DNA of 38,186 bases from Sphingomonadales bacterium (GTDB lineage Bacteria > Pseudomonadota > Alphaproteobacteria > Sphingomonadales > Sphingomonadaceae), in NCBI GenBank assembly GCA_028869175.1, contig JAGWTB010000015.1, positions 1 through 38,186 on the forward strand, read 5' to 3'. Under the pieces are notes generated by a model that saw nothing but the letters and a program-made list of their open reading frames with translations, was not told the origin of the DNA and ran no database searches. A program made the translations under genes and the position numbers. Below, piece after piece: positions 7,718-16,871 of the stretch; the stretch's first letter is position 1; each line of letters starts with the position of its first letter.

Positions 7718-10700
7718 TCAGGCCACCAGCCTGAGGTGGCTCGGCCCGCGCCGCGCGCTGAGCGATACATTATGCACGCCGTCGATCTCGGCAAGCCGTT
7801 CCGCAAGGTCACCGTCGAGCGCGAAGTCCCGGCCCAGCCGCAAGGCGGGGTCCTTGCCCAGCCCGGTGCGCAGGCGGACGACCACCTCGCCTTTGCCGGT
7901 CGCGCCGGGGCTCAGCATCATCGCCAGTTCCTGCACCGCCTCGGCCCGGTCGACCTCCAGCTTGAGCACCATCTGCGCCGCGCTGGTTACTTCCGACAAG
8001 GGCCGCGCCCCGCGCACGGTGACGCGCGGCGGTTCTTCGGGGCTGGGCGAATCGAGCTCCACCGTCAGCAGCACGCATTCGCCCGCCGCAGACCAGCGCA
8101 ACATCGGTTCGACCAGCGATTCCTCGAAGCACGATGCGGAGAACTGGCCGGTGCTGTCAGAGAATTCGGCGACGACAAAGTCCTTGCCCTTGCGCGTCTT
8201 GCGGCGCTGCACATTCTCCACCATCGCCGCCATCACGGCCTGGGTGCGGCCGCCGGAAACGCCTTGCGCCAGCAGGCTGGCATGGCTGCGCGCGCCGTTG
8301 GCGCTGGCGATGGCATGGAACTGCTGCACCGGATGCGCGGCGAAATAGAAGCCGAAATTCTCACGCTCCTTCGCCATCTGGTCGGCGCGGCTCCACGGCT
8401 CGGCCTCGACCATGCGGACCGACTGACCGGGATGGTCATCCCCGCCGAACAGCGCCGCCTGCCCGCTGGTGCGGCTGCGTTCGGCCTCATCCGCCACGGC
8501 AAGCAGTATGTCGGCGCTGGCCATGATCTTCGCACGGTTGGGTTCCAGCGCGTCGAAAGCGCCGGAACCGGCCAGTCCTTCCAGCTGGCGGCGGTTCATC
8601 GAGCCTTGCGGCAGGCGGCGGAACAGGTCGTCCAGACTGGCAAAGGGGCCATTGGCTTCGCGCTCGGCAACGATCTGGTCCATCGCCTTTTCGCCCACGT
8701 TTCGCACCCCGGCCAGGGCATAGCGCACTGCATAGCTCTCCTCGGTCCGCTCGACAGTGAACTCCGCCTCTGACCGGTTGATGTCCGGCCCGGCAATCTC
8801 CAGCCCGTTGCGCCGCATGTCATCGACGAAGATCGCCAGCTTCTCGGACTGGTGCATGTCGAAGCACATCGACGCCGCGTAGAATTCATGGCCGTAATGC
8901 GTCTTGAGCCAGGCCGTCTGGTAGGCGAGCAAGGCATAGGCAGCGGCGTGGGACTTGTTGAAACCGTAGCCCGCAAACTTGTCGATCAAATCAAACAGTT
9001 CGTTGGCCTTGGCCTTCTCGATCCCCGAAACCTCCTTGCAACCGTCGACGAAGCGCTGGCGCTGCGCATCCATTTCCGCCTGGACTTTCTTGCCCATGGC
9101 GCGGCGCAGCAGGTCGGCGTCACCCAGCGAATAGCCCGCCAGTATCTGCGCCGCTTGCATCACCTGTTCCTGGTAGACGAAGATGCCGTAGGTCTCCGAG
9201 AGAATGCCCGAGAGCTTCTCATGCGGGTACTCGATGCTTTCCAGCCCGTTCTTGCGCCGGCCGAACAGCGGAATATTGTCCATCGGCCCCGGGCGGTAGA
9301 GCGAGACGAGGGCGATGATGTCGCCGAAATTGGTCGGTTTCACCGCCGCCAGCGTGCGGCGCATGCCTTCGGATTCCAGCTGGAACACGCCCACCGTGTC
9401 GCCCCTCTGGAGCAGTTCGTAGACCTGCGCATCGTCCCAGGCGAGCGTGTCGAGATCGATCTCCACCCCGCGCCGCGCCAGCAGATCGATTGCCTTGCGC
9501 AGCACCGACAGCGTCTTGAGGCCGAGGAAGTCGAACTTGATCAGGCCGGTATCCTCGACATATTTCATGTCGAACTGGGTCACCGGCATGTCGGAACGCG
9601 GATCGCGGTAGAGCGGGACCAACTGCTCCAGCGGACGGTCGCCGATCACCACGCCGGCAGCGTGGGTGGAACTGTTGCGCGGCAGGCCTTCGAGCTGCAT
9701 CGCCAGATCGATCAGCCGCTTGACCTCGGGATCGTTGTCATACTCGCGCTTGAGTTCCAGCACGCCGTTGAGCGCGCGCGGCAGCGGCCAGGGGTCGGTG
9801 GGATGGTTGGGCACCATCTTGCACAGCCGGTCCACCTGCCCGTAGCTCATCTGCAGGATGCGGCCGGTATCGCGCAGAACGGCGCGCGCCTTCAGCTTGC
9901 CGAAGGTGATGATCTGCGCGACGTGGTCGGCGCCGTACTTGGCCTGGACATAACGGATAACCTCGCCGCGCCGGGTTTCGCAGAAGTCGATGTCGAAGTC
10001 AGGCATCGACACGCGTTCCGGGTTGAGGAAGCGTTCGAACAGCAGCCCCAGCCGGATCGGATCGAGATCGGTGATCTTGAGCGCCCAGGCCACCAGCGAG
10101 CCCGCACCCGAACCGCGGCCCGGCCCCACCGGGATGCCGTTGTCCTTGGCCCAGCCGATAAAGTCCGCCACGATCAGGAAGTAGCCGGCAAAGCCCATGC
10201 GGTTGATGATGCCGACCTCGAAATCGAGCCGGTCGGCATATTCGCCGATCTCGTCCCCCACCCCGCCAGACCTGAGCCGGTCGAAGGCGGCGATCCGCGC
10301 CGCGCCGCTTTCGCCAAGGGCCTCGGCCAGTTCATCCTGCGCGACGCTGGGATAATAGGGCTGCAAGCGCCGCGCGAGACCAAGCCGCGCGTGCTCGGCC
10401 ATCATCGCCGCCTCGCCTTCCTTGTCGCCGGCCAGGCTGGGCAGCAGCGCCTTGCGCTTGGGCGGCGCGAAGGCGCAGCGCTGGGCGACGACCAGCGTAT
10501 TGGCGATGGCCTCGGGCAGGTCGGCGAACAGCTCGGCCATGACCTGCGCCGGCTTGACCCACGCCTCGCGGCACGAGCGCGGGCGATCAGCGGCGTCGAT
10601 GTGGGTCGAGTTGGCAATGCACAGCAGGGCATCATGGGCGGCGAAAAAGCCGGGTTCGGCAAAGTTGGCCGGATTGGTCGCCACCAGCGGCAGATCACGC

Positions 10701-11269
10701 GCATAGGCCAGCGCGATCAGGCCCTCTTCAGCGGCTTCCTCCACCGCATTGCCGCGCCGGGCGATCTCGACATAGAGCCGCTGCGGAAACAGCGCCTCCA
10801 GCCGGGCGCAATAGGCCTGCGCCGCTGCTTCGCGCCCTTCGGCCAGCAACCGCGCCAAGGCGCCCTCCCCGGCTCCGCTCAGCGCGATCAGCCCGTCGCT
10901 GTAGCCGACCAGGTCGTCGAGGGTGACGTGCGGATCGAGTTCGAGCGGACGATCAAGGTGCGCGCGGCTGACCAGCCGGCACAGGTTGTTCCAGCCCGTT
11001 TCGTTCTGCACCAGCAGGCCCAGCCCGTCGATCACGCCACCCGTTTCGCGCTGCACCCCCAGAAACGCGCCGATGAGTGGCTGGACGCCAAGATCCTTGC
11101 AGGCCCCGGCAAATGACATCGCGCCGTAGAGCCCGTTTCGGTCGGTCATGGCGATGGCCGGAAATCCGCGCTCCTTCGCCAGCTTGGCGATGGCTTTGGG
11201 ATCAATCGCCCCGTCCAGCATGGTGTAGCTGGAAAACAGACGCAGCGGGACGAAGGAGGAATAGGCCAT
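7718..11269 (-). CDS. dnaE: DNA polymerase III subunit alpha
   Basis: The replicative polymerase alpha subunit, 1183 residues, normal length for DnaE1. The N-terminal PHP domain begins FVPLRLFSSYTMLDGAIDP. The polymerase core carries GPGRGSGAGSLVAW and PDFDIDFCE (catalytic aspartates near residue 423), followed by STHAAGVVI, FDFLGLKTLSVL and GYGFNKSHAAAYALLAYQTAWLK. An OB-fold lies near residue 1010 (VMAAMVENVQRRKTRKGKDF). In the PHP domain the His ligands found in active PHP phosphoesterases are replaced (LRLFS for LHxHS, TDRNG for TDHGN), so this domain is probably structural and proofreading would come from DnaQ. Start: ATG 11269 aligns with DnaE N-termini; a TTG 33 bases upstream is less likely, and no clear Shine-Dalgarno sequence is seen. 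Confidence 0.97.
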   Translation of the reverse strand: MAYSSFVPLRLFSSYTMLDGAIDPKAIAKLAKERGFPAIAMTDRNGLYGAMSFAGACKDLGVQPLIGAFLGVQRETGGVIDGLGLLVQNETGWNNLCRLVSRAHLDRPLELDPHVTLDDLVGYSDGLIALSGAGEGALARLLAEGREAAAQAYCARLEALFPQRLYVEIARRGNAVEEAAEEGLIALAYARDLPLVATNPANFAEPGFFAAHDALLCIANSTHIDAADRPRSCREAWVKPAQVMAELFADLPEAIANTLVVAQRCAFAPPKRKALLPSLAGDKEGEAAMMAEHARLGLARRLQPYYPSVAQDELAEALGESGAARIAAFDRLRSGGVGDEIGEYADRLDFEVGIINRMGFAGYFLIVADFIGWAKDNGIPVGPGRGSGAGSLVAWALKITDLDPIRLGLLFERFLNPERVSMPDFDIDFCETRRGEVIRYVQAKYGADHVAQIITFGKLKARAVLRDTGRILQMSYGQVDRLCKMVPNHPTDPWPLPRALNGVLELKREYDNDPEVKRLIDLAMQLEGLPRNSSTHAAGVVIGDRPLEQLVPLYRDPRSDMPVTQFDMKYVEDTGLIKFDFLGLKTLSVLRKAIDLLARRGVEIDLDTLAWDDAQVYELLQRGDTVGVFQLESEGMRRTLAAVKPTNFGDIIALVSLYRPGPMDNIPLFGRRKNGLESIEYPHEKLSGILSETYGIFVYQEQVMQAAQILAGYSLGDADLLRRAMGKKVQAEMDAQRQRFVDGCKEVSGIEKAKANELFDLIDKFAGYGFNKSHAAAYALLAYQTAWLKTHYGHEFYAASMCFDMHQSEKLAIFVDDMRRNGLEIAGPDINRSEAEFTVERTEESYAVRYALAGVRNVGEKAMDQIVAEREANGPFASLDDLFRRLPQGSMNRRQLEGLAGSGAFDALEPNRAKIMASADILLAVADEAERSRTSGQAALFGGDDHPGQSVRMVEAEPWSRADQMAKERENFGFYFAAHPVQQFHAIASANGARSHASLLAQGVSGGRTQAVMAAMVENVQRRKTRKGKDFVVAEFSDSTGQFSASCFEESLVEPMLRWSAAGECVLLTVELDSPSPEEPPRVTVRGARPLSEVTSAAQMVLKLEVDRAEAVQELAMMLSPGATGKGEVVVRLRTGLGKDPALRLGRDFALDGDLAERLAEIDGVHNVSLSARRGPSHLRLVA

Positions 11270-11410
11270 GGCGCGAAAGCTATCGCCGGATCGCGCCGCC
11301 AATCAAGCGCCGCGCCGCAGGTTTCGGGGGAAATTGACCGGCATCAAGGCTTGCAATTGCTGCCCGTTGTGTTCTCCTGCCAAAGCACAATGCCAACGGA
11401 GTGTGTGGCC

Positions 11411-12568
11411 ATGGCAAGCAATCCCCCGACAATGACCAGCAGTATCATCGCGCGCGCGAAGGCGATCCTCCTCAAACCGCTGGAGGAATGGCCGAAAATC
11501 GCTGGCGAGGAAACGACCACCCGCGAAGTGTTCATGCATTACGTGCTCCCGCTGGCGGTCCTCGCCCCGGTGGCCGGCTTCATCGGTGGCCAGGTATTCG
11601 GCTATGGCGCGCTGGGTTTCCACTTTCGCCCGCCGTTTGTCTCGTCGTTGATCGGGGCCGTGGTGGCTTTCGTCCTCGCGATTGTTTCGTTCTTCATCCT
11701 CACCCTGATCGCCGATTTCCTCGCCCCGAAGTTTGGCGGCGAGCACAGCAATGAGCGTTCGTTCAAACTGGTCGCCTATTCAACCACGGCGGTCTGGGTG
11801 GCGGGCCTGTTCGCGCTGTTCCCGCCGCTCAGCCTGCTGACGGTGCTGGGGCTCTACAGCCTCTACCTGATCTACACCGGCGTCACCCCGATGCTGGGCG
11901 TGCCCAAGGACAAGGCACTGGGCTACACCGCCGTGCTGGTGCTGTGCGGGCTGGTGCTCAACTTCGTCGTCGCCGGCTTGTCGATGGCCAACATGAGTGT
12001 CCTTGGCGGCATGGGCCTGATCGGCAACAGCAGCACCGAAACCAGTGGCACCGTATCGCTTCCCGACGGCACCAAGGTCGATACCGTCAAGATCGAACAG
12101 TTCGGCAAGGAGATGGAGCAGGCCGCCAACGGCAAGCGCCCGCCGGTGGCCCCGGCCAAGCTGCAGGCCTTGCTGCCTGCCAGCATCGGCGGCTTCACGC
12201 GTTCCGCCACGTCAAGCACCGGCATGGGCATGGCGAGCAACGCCGAAGGCACCTACAGCGACACTTCAGGCCACAGCTACCGGCTGAAGATCACCGACAT
12301 GTCGGCCATCGGTGCCATAGCGGGCATCGGAGCGGCCATGGGTGTCGAGCAGAACAGCGAAGATGCCAACGGCTATGAAAAGACCGGCGTGGTCGATGGC
12401 AAGATGCAGTCCGAAGCCTGGCACAAGGACAGCAACAGCGGCAAGTTCTCGGTAGTCGTCGGCAATCGCTTCTCGATCGAGGCCGATGGCAGCGCGGGAT
12501 CGGTGGACGACCTCAAGGCAGCCGTCGCCAGCGTCGATCAGGGCGCGCTGGCCGGACTGGTGGAATAA
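11411..12568 (+). CDS. YIP1-family membrane protein with C-terminal soluble region
   Basis: A 385-residue inner-membrane protein. The N-terminus SSIIARAKAILLKPLEEWPKIA is the typical lead-in of bacterial YIP1-domain proteins. About five hydrophobic segments follow between residues 45 and 200 (LPLAVLAPVAGFIGG, SSLIGAVVAFVLAIVSFFIL, VAYSTTAVWVAGLFALF, LTVLGLYSLYLIYTGV with PMLGVPKDKALGYT, then AVLVLCGLVLNFVVAG). Residues 205-385 are soluble and presumably periplasmic: a repeat of Ser/Thr-rich stretches and a domain with LQALLPASIGGFTRSATSS. No function is established for this architecture. Start ATG 11411 has GGAG about 10 bases upstream. It is divergent from dnaE and ends in a strong hairpin. 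Confidence 0.8.
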   Translation: MASNPPTMTSSIIARAKAILLKPLEEWPKIAGEETTTREVFMHYVLPLAVLAPVAGFIGGQVFGYGALGFHFRPPFVSSLIGAVVAFVLAIVSFFILTLIADFLAPKFGGEHSNERSFKLVAYSTTAVWVAGLFALFPPLSLLTVLGLYSLYLIYTGVTPMLGVPKDKALGYTAVLVLCGLVLNFVVAGLSMANMSVLGGMGLIGNSSTETSGTVSLPDGTKVDTVKIEQFGKEMEQAANGKRPPVAPAKLQALLPASIGGFTRSATSSTGMGMASNAEGTYSDTSGHSYRLKITDMSAIGAIAGIGAAMGVEQNSEDANGYEKTGVVDGKMQSEAWHKDSNSGKFSVVVGNRFSIEADGSAGSVDDLKAAVASVDQGALAGLVE

Positions 12569-12576
12569 GACAGCGA

Positions 12577-12607
12577 GAGGCCCGCTTCCGTAAACGGAGC
12601 GGGCCTC
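12577..12607 (+). terminator. Strong hairpin after the YIP1 gene
   Basis: GAGGCCCGC (12577-12585) pairs with GCGGGCCTC (12599-12607), and inside it TCCG (12587-12590) pairs with CGGA (12595-12598), closing on a TAAA loop. It begins nine bases after the stop codon. There is no U-tract, but the 13-bp stem is typical of terminators in GC-rich genomes. Confidence 0.7.
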
Positions 12608-12648
12608 GACTACGATTATCCACCACCTCTGCTTCGTCATTCCCGCGG

Positions 12649-12723
12649 CGGGAATCCATCTCCCTCCCGCTCCCAACCAAAAGGGGCGGCGCTGACACGC
12701 AAGCGTTGGGAGATGGATTCCCG
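12649..12723. repeat. Inverted repeat with 16-bp perfect arms
   Basis: Arms 12649-12664 (CGGGAATCCATCTCCC) and 12708-12723 are exact reverse complements with a 43-base centre. It lies between the convergent YIP1 and glutathione peroxidase genes. Its left edge shares TCGTCATTCCCGCG with 5639-5652, so this is one member of a dispersed family. Confidence 0.7.
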
Positions 12724-12755
12724 CATGCCCGAAGAGCAGTTAAAGCGCTTCCCTC

Positions 12756-13244
12756 TTACAGCAGCGCTTCGATGTCCGCCGCCAGCTTGCCTGGCTTTTC
12801 GGTCGGGGCATAGCGACGGACCACCTTGCCCGCGCGGTCGATCAGGAACTTGGTGAAGTTCCACTTGATCCCCTGCGAGCCGAAAATACCCGGCGCTTCG
12901 GCCTTGAGCCACTGGTAGAGTTCGGGCGCGCCATCGCCGTTGACCTCGATCTTGCCCATCACCGGGAAACTGACGCCGTAGTTGAGCGAGCAGAAACTGG
13001 CGATTTCATCGGCGTTGCCCGGTTCCTGCCCGCCAAACTGGTTGCAGGGAAATCCGATCACCTCGAACCCGCGATCACGATAGCTGCGCCACAGGTCTTC
13101 CAGACCGGCATATTGCGGGGTGAAGCCGCACTTGCTGGCGGTGTTGACCACCAGCACCACCTTGCCGAGCCGGTCCGCCAGGCTGATTTCCTCGCCATTC
13201 GGCAGGCGCGCGGCAAAATCGGCAATCGTGCGAGCTTCGGTCAT
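12756..13244 (-). CDS. Glutathione peroxidase (Cys type)
   Basis: A thiol peroxidase of 162 residues that reduces hydroperoxides with glutathione or, more often for bacterial Cys forms, thioredoxin. The peroxidatic Cys is C39 in VVNTASKCGFTPQYAGLE. The other members of the catalytic set are Q73 in FPCNQFGGQEPG and W128/N129 in KWNFTKFLIDR. A second Cys in GFPCNQF (C67) matches the usual GPx motif; C85 could be the resolving residue. No signal peptide is present, so it is cytoplasmic. ATG 13244 is used; ATG 13247 directly before it is equally possible. It lies 20 bases downstream of the small unknown gene and probably shares its transcript. Confidence 0.93.
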   Translation of the reverse strand: MTEARTIADFAARLPNGEEISLADRLGKVVLVVNTASKCGFTPQYAGLEDLWRSYRDRGFEVIGFPCNQFGGQEPGNADEIASFCSLNYGVSFPVMGKIEVNGDGAPELYQWLKAEAPGIFGSQGIKWNFTKFLIDRAGKVVRRYAPTEKPGKLAADIEALL

Positions 13245-13264
13245 CACCCCTCCATCGGCGCGGT

Positions 13265-13534
13265 TCAGCCCGGGAAATCGGGCCTTGCAGCCAGCGCGGC
13301 GATTTCGGCCCAGTCCAGCCGGTGATCGCCCGCGCGCTCGATCACATAGGCCCGCCGCTCGGGTTCGGGCAAGGTCATTACCTGCCGCACCAGGTCGATT
13401 AGGCTGCCTCTGCGGATAGACCTGAAACCGGACAGCAGCCCACCATCGTCGCGCTGATGGAGCGTGGCACTATCGTCCCAAATGGCTCCGTCGCCAGAAG
13501 GTTCGCCGCGAAAGGTGCTGGGGGAGTGGCTCAT
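13265..13534 (-). CDS. Small conserved protein of unknown function
   Basis: An 89-residue acidic, soluble protein that I do not recognise. It begins MSHSPSTFRGEPSGDGAIWD and ends with a helical part containing LIDLVRQVMTLPEPERRAYVIERAGDHRLDWAEIAALAARPDFPG (given in pieces: a predicted helix, an RRAYVIERAG segment, then DWAEIAALA). The start at 13534 has a clear AAGGAG Shine-Dalgarno site nine bases ahead, which supports a real gene rather than a chance frame. It sits between lolD and the glutathione peroxidase gene on the same strand with gaps of 67 and 20 bases, so it may be co-transcribed with them. Confidence 0.62.
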   Translation of the reverse strand: MSHSPSTFRGEPSGDGAIWDDSATLHQRDDGGLLSGFRSIRRGSLIDLVRQVMTLPEPERRAYVIERAGDHRLDWAEIAALAARPDFPG

Positions 13535-13601
13535 ACGGGCAGGCTCCTTGAGTTCCCCATCCCGTCCATCAATGTAGGTGCCGCCGGTCGATGCGCAAGC
13601 G

Positions 13602-14321
13602 CTATTCCAGAACGCCCTCGTGCAGCCGCACCACCCGGTCCATCGACGATCCCAGCCGCTCATTGTGCGTGGCGATCAGTGCTGCGCTGCCGCGTTCGCG
13701 CACCAGTTTGACGAATTCCTGCAGCACGCGGTCAGCGGTCTTCTCGTCCAGATTGCCGGTGGGTTCGTCCGCCAGCACCAAGGCCGGGCCGTTCGCCAGC
13801 GCCCGCGCCACCGCAACGCGCTGCTGCTCGCCGCCGGAAAGCTGGCTGGGCCGGTGATCGAGCCGCTGCGACAGCCCCAGCGCGGCGAGCAGTTCGCCGG
13901 CGTGCTCCTCGGCATCCTTGCGGTCCACCCCGGCGACCAGTTGCGGCAGCACGACGTTTTCCAGCGCGGTGAAATCGGGCAGCAGGTGATGGAACTGATA
14001 GACGAAGCCCAGCCGGTCGCGCCGCAGCGCGGTGCGCTCCTCGTCGTTCATCGTCGCGGCTTCCTCGCCGGCGATCTGGATCGATCCGCCGAAGCCGCCC
14101 TCCAGCAGGCCCACCGCCTGCAGCAGCGTTGATTTGCCCGAGCCCGACGGCCCGAGCAGCGCCACGATCTCGCCCGCGCGGATCGAGAGGTTGACCCCGC
14201 GCAGCACGTCGATCCGCACGCCGCCCTGCTCGAAGCTGCGCGTCACCCCGGTCAGCCGCACCACCGGCAGACCGGTGGCGGGACGCGGCGCGGAAAGGCT
14301 GGGATAGGCCGGATCACTCAT
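13602..14321 (-). CDS. lolD: Lipoprotein-releasing system ATP-binding protein
   Basis: The 239-residue ATPase of the ABC system that extracts outer-membrane lipoproteins from the inner membrane and hands them to LolA. Walker A is GPSGSGKS (57-64), the ABC signature LSGGEQQR (161-168) and Walker B LVLADE (181-186), with the switch His in LIATHNERL. The segment between Walker A and signature ([17 protein letters not shown]) is typical of LolD/MacB-type ATPases. The start overlaps the end of the permease gene by 8 bases, which is strong evidence for coupling and for the Lol assignment. Confidence 0.94.
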   Translation of the reverse strand: MSDPAYPSLSAPRPATGLPVVRLTGVTRSFEQGGVRIDVLRGVNLSIRAGEIVALLGPSGSGKSTLLQAVGLLEGGFGGSIQIAGEEAATMNDEERTALRRDRLGFVYQFHHLLPDFTALENVVLPQLVAGVDRKDAEEHAGELLAALGLSQRLDHRPSQLSGGEQQRVAVARALANGPALVLADEPTGNLDEKTADRVLQEFVKLVRERGSAALIATHNERLGSSMDRVVRLHEGVLE

Positions 14322-15555
14322 AACGCAGCACCTGCACGGGATCGGTGCTCGCCGCCTTCCAGGCCGGGTAGAGCGTGAACAGGAAACTCAGCACCAGCGC
14401 CATCACGCTGATGCCGATGATTTCCACCGGGTCCGAACGGCTGGGCAGTTCGGTCAGGAAGCGGATTTTCGGGTCCCACAGGTTTTGCCCGGTCACCAGT
14501 TCGACCAGCCGGACAATCGGCTGACGGAAGAACAGGAACACGAAACCCAGCACCAGTCCCGCCGCCGTCCCCAACGCGCCGATGATGAAACCGGTGGTGA
14601 CGAATATCTTCATCAGCGAGCGCCGCGTCGCCCCCATGGTGCGCAGGATGGCGATATCGCGCGTCTTGGCGCGCACCAGCATGATCAGCGAGGACAGGAT
14701 GTTGAACACTGCAACGAGCACGATCAGCGAGAGCACGACGAACATCGCCACCCGCTCCACCGCCAGCGCTTCGAACAGGCTGGCGTTGATCGTCTTCCAG
14801 TCGGTCACCACGGCCTGACCGGACAGCTTGCGGGCGACGGGTTCCAGCGTTTCGGCGGCGGTATCCGGGTCCTTCGTCTTGACTTCGATCATGCCCACCG
14901 AATCCCCGGTGAGCAGCAGGCCCTGCGCCTCGGCCATGGGCATGACGACGAAGGCCTCGTCATAGTCATAGACGCCCACTTCGAAGATCGCCGCGACGCG
15001 GTAGGCGATCTGGCGCGGAACCGTGCCGAACGGGGTGGAGCGGCCCTGCGGGTTGATGATGGTGATCTCATCCCCCACCCGCGCGCCCAGGTTTTCCGCC
15101 AGCCGCGCGCCGATGGCGACATTACTGAGGCCAACCTGCAATTCGCCCAGGTTGCCCATCTTGAGCTGCGGCTGGATGCGGCGAATGTCTTCCGCCGTGT
15201 TGCCGCGCACCAGGATCGCCTCGACCCGGCCATTGAAGCTGGCGAGCAGCGGCTGTTCGATCAGCGGCGAAGCGCGGACGACGCCCGGCGTTTCGCGCAC
15301 ATCCTTCAGCACCTGCTGCCAGTTTTCCAGCCGGCCACCATAGGCCTGAATGATCGCGTGGCCGTTCAGGCCGACGATCTTGTCGAGCAGTTCGGCGCGA
15401 AAGCCGTTCATCACGCTCATCACGATCACCAGCGCTGCCACGCCCAGCATCACCGCCGCAAGGCTGATCCCGGCAACCAGCGCGATGAACGCTTCGCCGC
15501 GCCCCGGCAGCATATAGCGCTTGGCGATAGTCCATTCGAAGGGAGACAGGATCAA
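14314..15555 (-). CDS. Lipoprotein-releasing ABC transporter permease (LolF/LolC/LolE type)
   Basis: A 413-residue permease with one transmembrane helix near the N-terminus ([31 protein letters not shown]), a large periplasmic domain (about residues 50-270) and three C-terminal helices with the FtsX-like region ([56 protein letters not shown]). The start [14 protein letters not shown] is the hallmark LolC/E N-terminus. Only one permease gene is present beside lolD, as in alphaproteobacteria, where a single LolF is thought to work as a homodimer in place of LolC plus LolE. The end overlaps lolD by 8 bases. Confidence 0.92.
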   Translation of the reverse strand: MILSPFEWTIAKRYMLPGRGEAFIALVAGISLAAVMLGVAALVIVMSVMNGFRAELLDKIVGLNGHAIIQAYGGRLENWQQVLKDVRETPGVVRASPLIEQPLLASFNGRVEAILVRGNTAEDIRRIQPQLKMGNLGELQVGLSNVAIGARLAENLGARVGDEITIINPQGRSTPFGTVPRQIAYRVAAIFEVGVYDYDEAFVVMPMAEAQGLLLTGDSVGMIEVKTKDPDTAAETLEPVARKLSGQAVVTDWKTINASLFEALAVERVAMFVVLSLIVLVAVFNILSSLIMLVRAKTRDIAILRTMGATRRSLMKIFVTTGFIIGALGTAAGLVLGFVFLFFRQPIVRLVELVTGQNLWDPKIRFLTELPSRSDPVEIIGISVMALVLSFLFTLYPAWKAASTDPVQVLRYE

Positions 15556-15658
15556 GCGGGCTCTCGTTCTGGCAGCGACCGGGGTGGCGGGGATTTAGGC
15601 GGTGGGACCGGGGCTGGCAATGGGCTTGCTGCCAGACTGCTTGCAGCGGGCAAGCGAA

Positions 15659-15684
15659 AGGGCCGCCCCTTGCGGAACGGCCCT
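15659..15684. terminator. Hairpin after the cytochrome c peroxidase gene region
   Basis: AGGGCCG (15659-15665) pairs with CGGCCCT (15678-15684). It lies between the peroxidase stop (15726, minus strand) and the permease start (15555, minus strand), so it would terminate the peroxidase transcript. The stem is 7 bp, with no T-tract on the relevant strand. Confidence 0.45.
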
Positions 15685-15725
15685 CCCTCGCGACCCGGCA
15701 CACGAGCAGTCAATGTTGGGGCGGA

Positions 15726-16823
15726 CTACTCGCGCACGGGTCGTGACGTGTCGGGGCCGCTCTCAGGCAAGATCGGGATCTGTACCTGCGGCTGGTCGCC
15801 CTTCAACGATTCAAGGAATGCGGTGATCTTGGCGACATCGGCGTCGCTCAGGTCCTGCCCGACCTGCGCCTTGCCCATCACTCGCACCGCTTCCTTCAGG
15901 TCCCACACCGAGCCGGTATGGAAATAGGGCGCGGTCAGGGTGATGTTGCGCAGCGTCGGCACCTTGAAGCTGTATTCGTCGCTGGTCTGGTGGGTGACGG
16001 CTTCGCGGCCCTTGTCGGCAGCCGGGCGGTACTTCGCATCCGGCGCGGCGACGACACCGAACTTGGCATACATGCCGCCGCCGACATTGATGCCGTTGTG
16101 GCAAGCCGAGCAGCCCTTGTCCATGAACAGCCGCAGCCCGTCCTTCTGATCGGCACTGAGCGCCGAGGCATTGCCGGCGAGGTACTGGTCGAACTTGGAA
16201 TTGGGCGTGATCAGCGTCGATTCGAAGGCGGCAATGGCCTTCTGCGCCTTGTCGAGCGTGATGCCGCTGCTGTCGCCGGGGAAGGCCTTGGCGAACAGCG
16301 CCGCATAACCCGGAATCGACTGAAGCTGCTGCGCGACATGCTCCTTGGGCGAATTCATCTCGATGGGATTGACCATCGGCCCGCCGGCCTGCTCGTAAAG
16401 GTCCTTGGCCCGGCCATCCCAGAACTGCGCGGTGTTGAACACGGCGTTGAGCACGGTCGGCGCATTGCGGCCGCCTTCCTGCCACTTGTGCCCGACCGAG
16501 GTGGAGGCATCATCGCCACCGCCCATGCCGATGTTGTGACACGAAGCGCAGGCAATCGCGTGGCTGCCCGACAGGCGCGGGTCGTGATAGAGCATCGCGC
16601 CCAGCGCGACCTGATCATCGGTTGCGGTGTTACCGGGAATGTCTTTCCAGCTTGCGGGCAGGATCTTGAACTGATCGCGCGCCGCCTTCATCAGGTCTTC
16701 GCTGGCAGGGCCCATGACGAGCGGTGCCGAGGTTCCTTTGCCGGCCTCTCCCGCGCCTTTGGAGCAGGCGGACAACGACAGCGCCATGGTAGCGGCAGCG
16801 GCTAGCAGGATGGCAGCTTTCAT
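15726..16823 (-). CDS. Di-haem cytochrome c peroxidase, lipoprotein
   Basis: A 365-residue bacterial CCP/MauG-superfamily protein that reduces hydrogen peroxide with electrons from cytochrome c or a similar donor. The N-terminus MKAAILLAAAATMALSLSAC is a lipoprotein signal with lipobox LSAC, so the enzyme is anchored through C20. The first haem site is C92-A-S-C95-H96 (ACASCHNIGMGG), the second C238-S-A-C241-H242 (GCSACHNGINVGGG). FWDGRAKDLYEQAGGPMVNP and VPTLRNITLTAPYFHTGSV are strongly characteristic of the family. ATG 16823 is chosen because it puts the signal peptide first. It lies 74 bases after the histidine kinase gene and has its own candidate operator in that gap. Confidence 0.94.
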   Translation of the reverse strand: MKAAILLAAAATMALSLSACSKGAGEAGKGTSAPLVMGPASEDLMKAARDQFKILPASWKDIPGNTATDDQVALGAMLYHDPRLSGSHAIACASCHNIGMGGGDDASTSVGHKWQEGGRNAPTVLNAVFNTAQFWDGRAKDLYEQAGGPMVNPIEMNSPKEHVAQQLQSIPGYAALFAKAFPGDSSGITLDKAQKAIAAFESTLITPNSKFDQYLAGNASALSADQKDGLRLFMDKGCSACHNGINVGGGMYAKFGVVAAPDAKYRPAADKGREAVTHQTSDEYSFKVPTLRNITLTAPYFHTGSVWDLKEAVRVMGKAQVGQDLSDADVAKITAFLESLKGDQPQVQIPILPESGPDTSRPVRE

Positions 16824-16871
16824 CGGCGGTCCCTTCCAGTCAGAGTGGTCCGCCAGCGGTATGCCCTCAAC

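Noticed and set aside
14485..15927. A 480-codon plus-strand frame rich in His, Gln and Arg over the Lol permease
   Set aside because: It is antisense to a conserved permease and crosses an intergenic hairpin; its composition is that of a frame complementary to hydrophobic helices.
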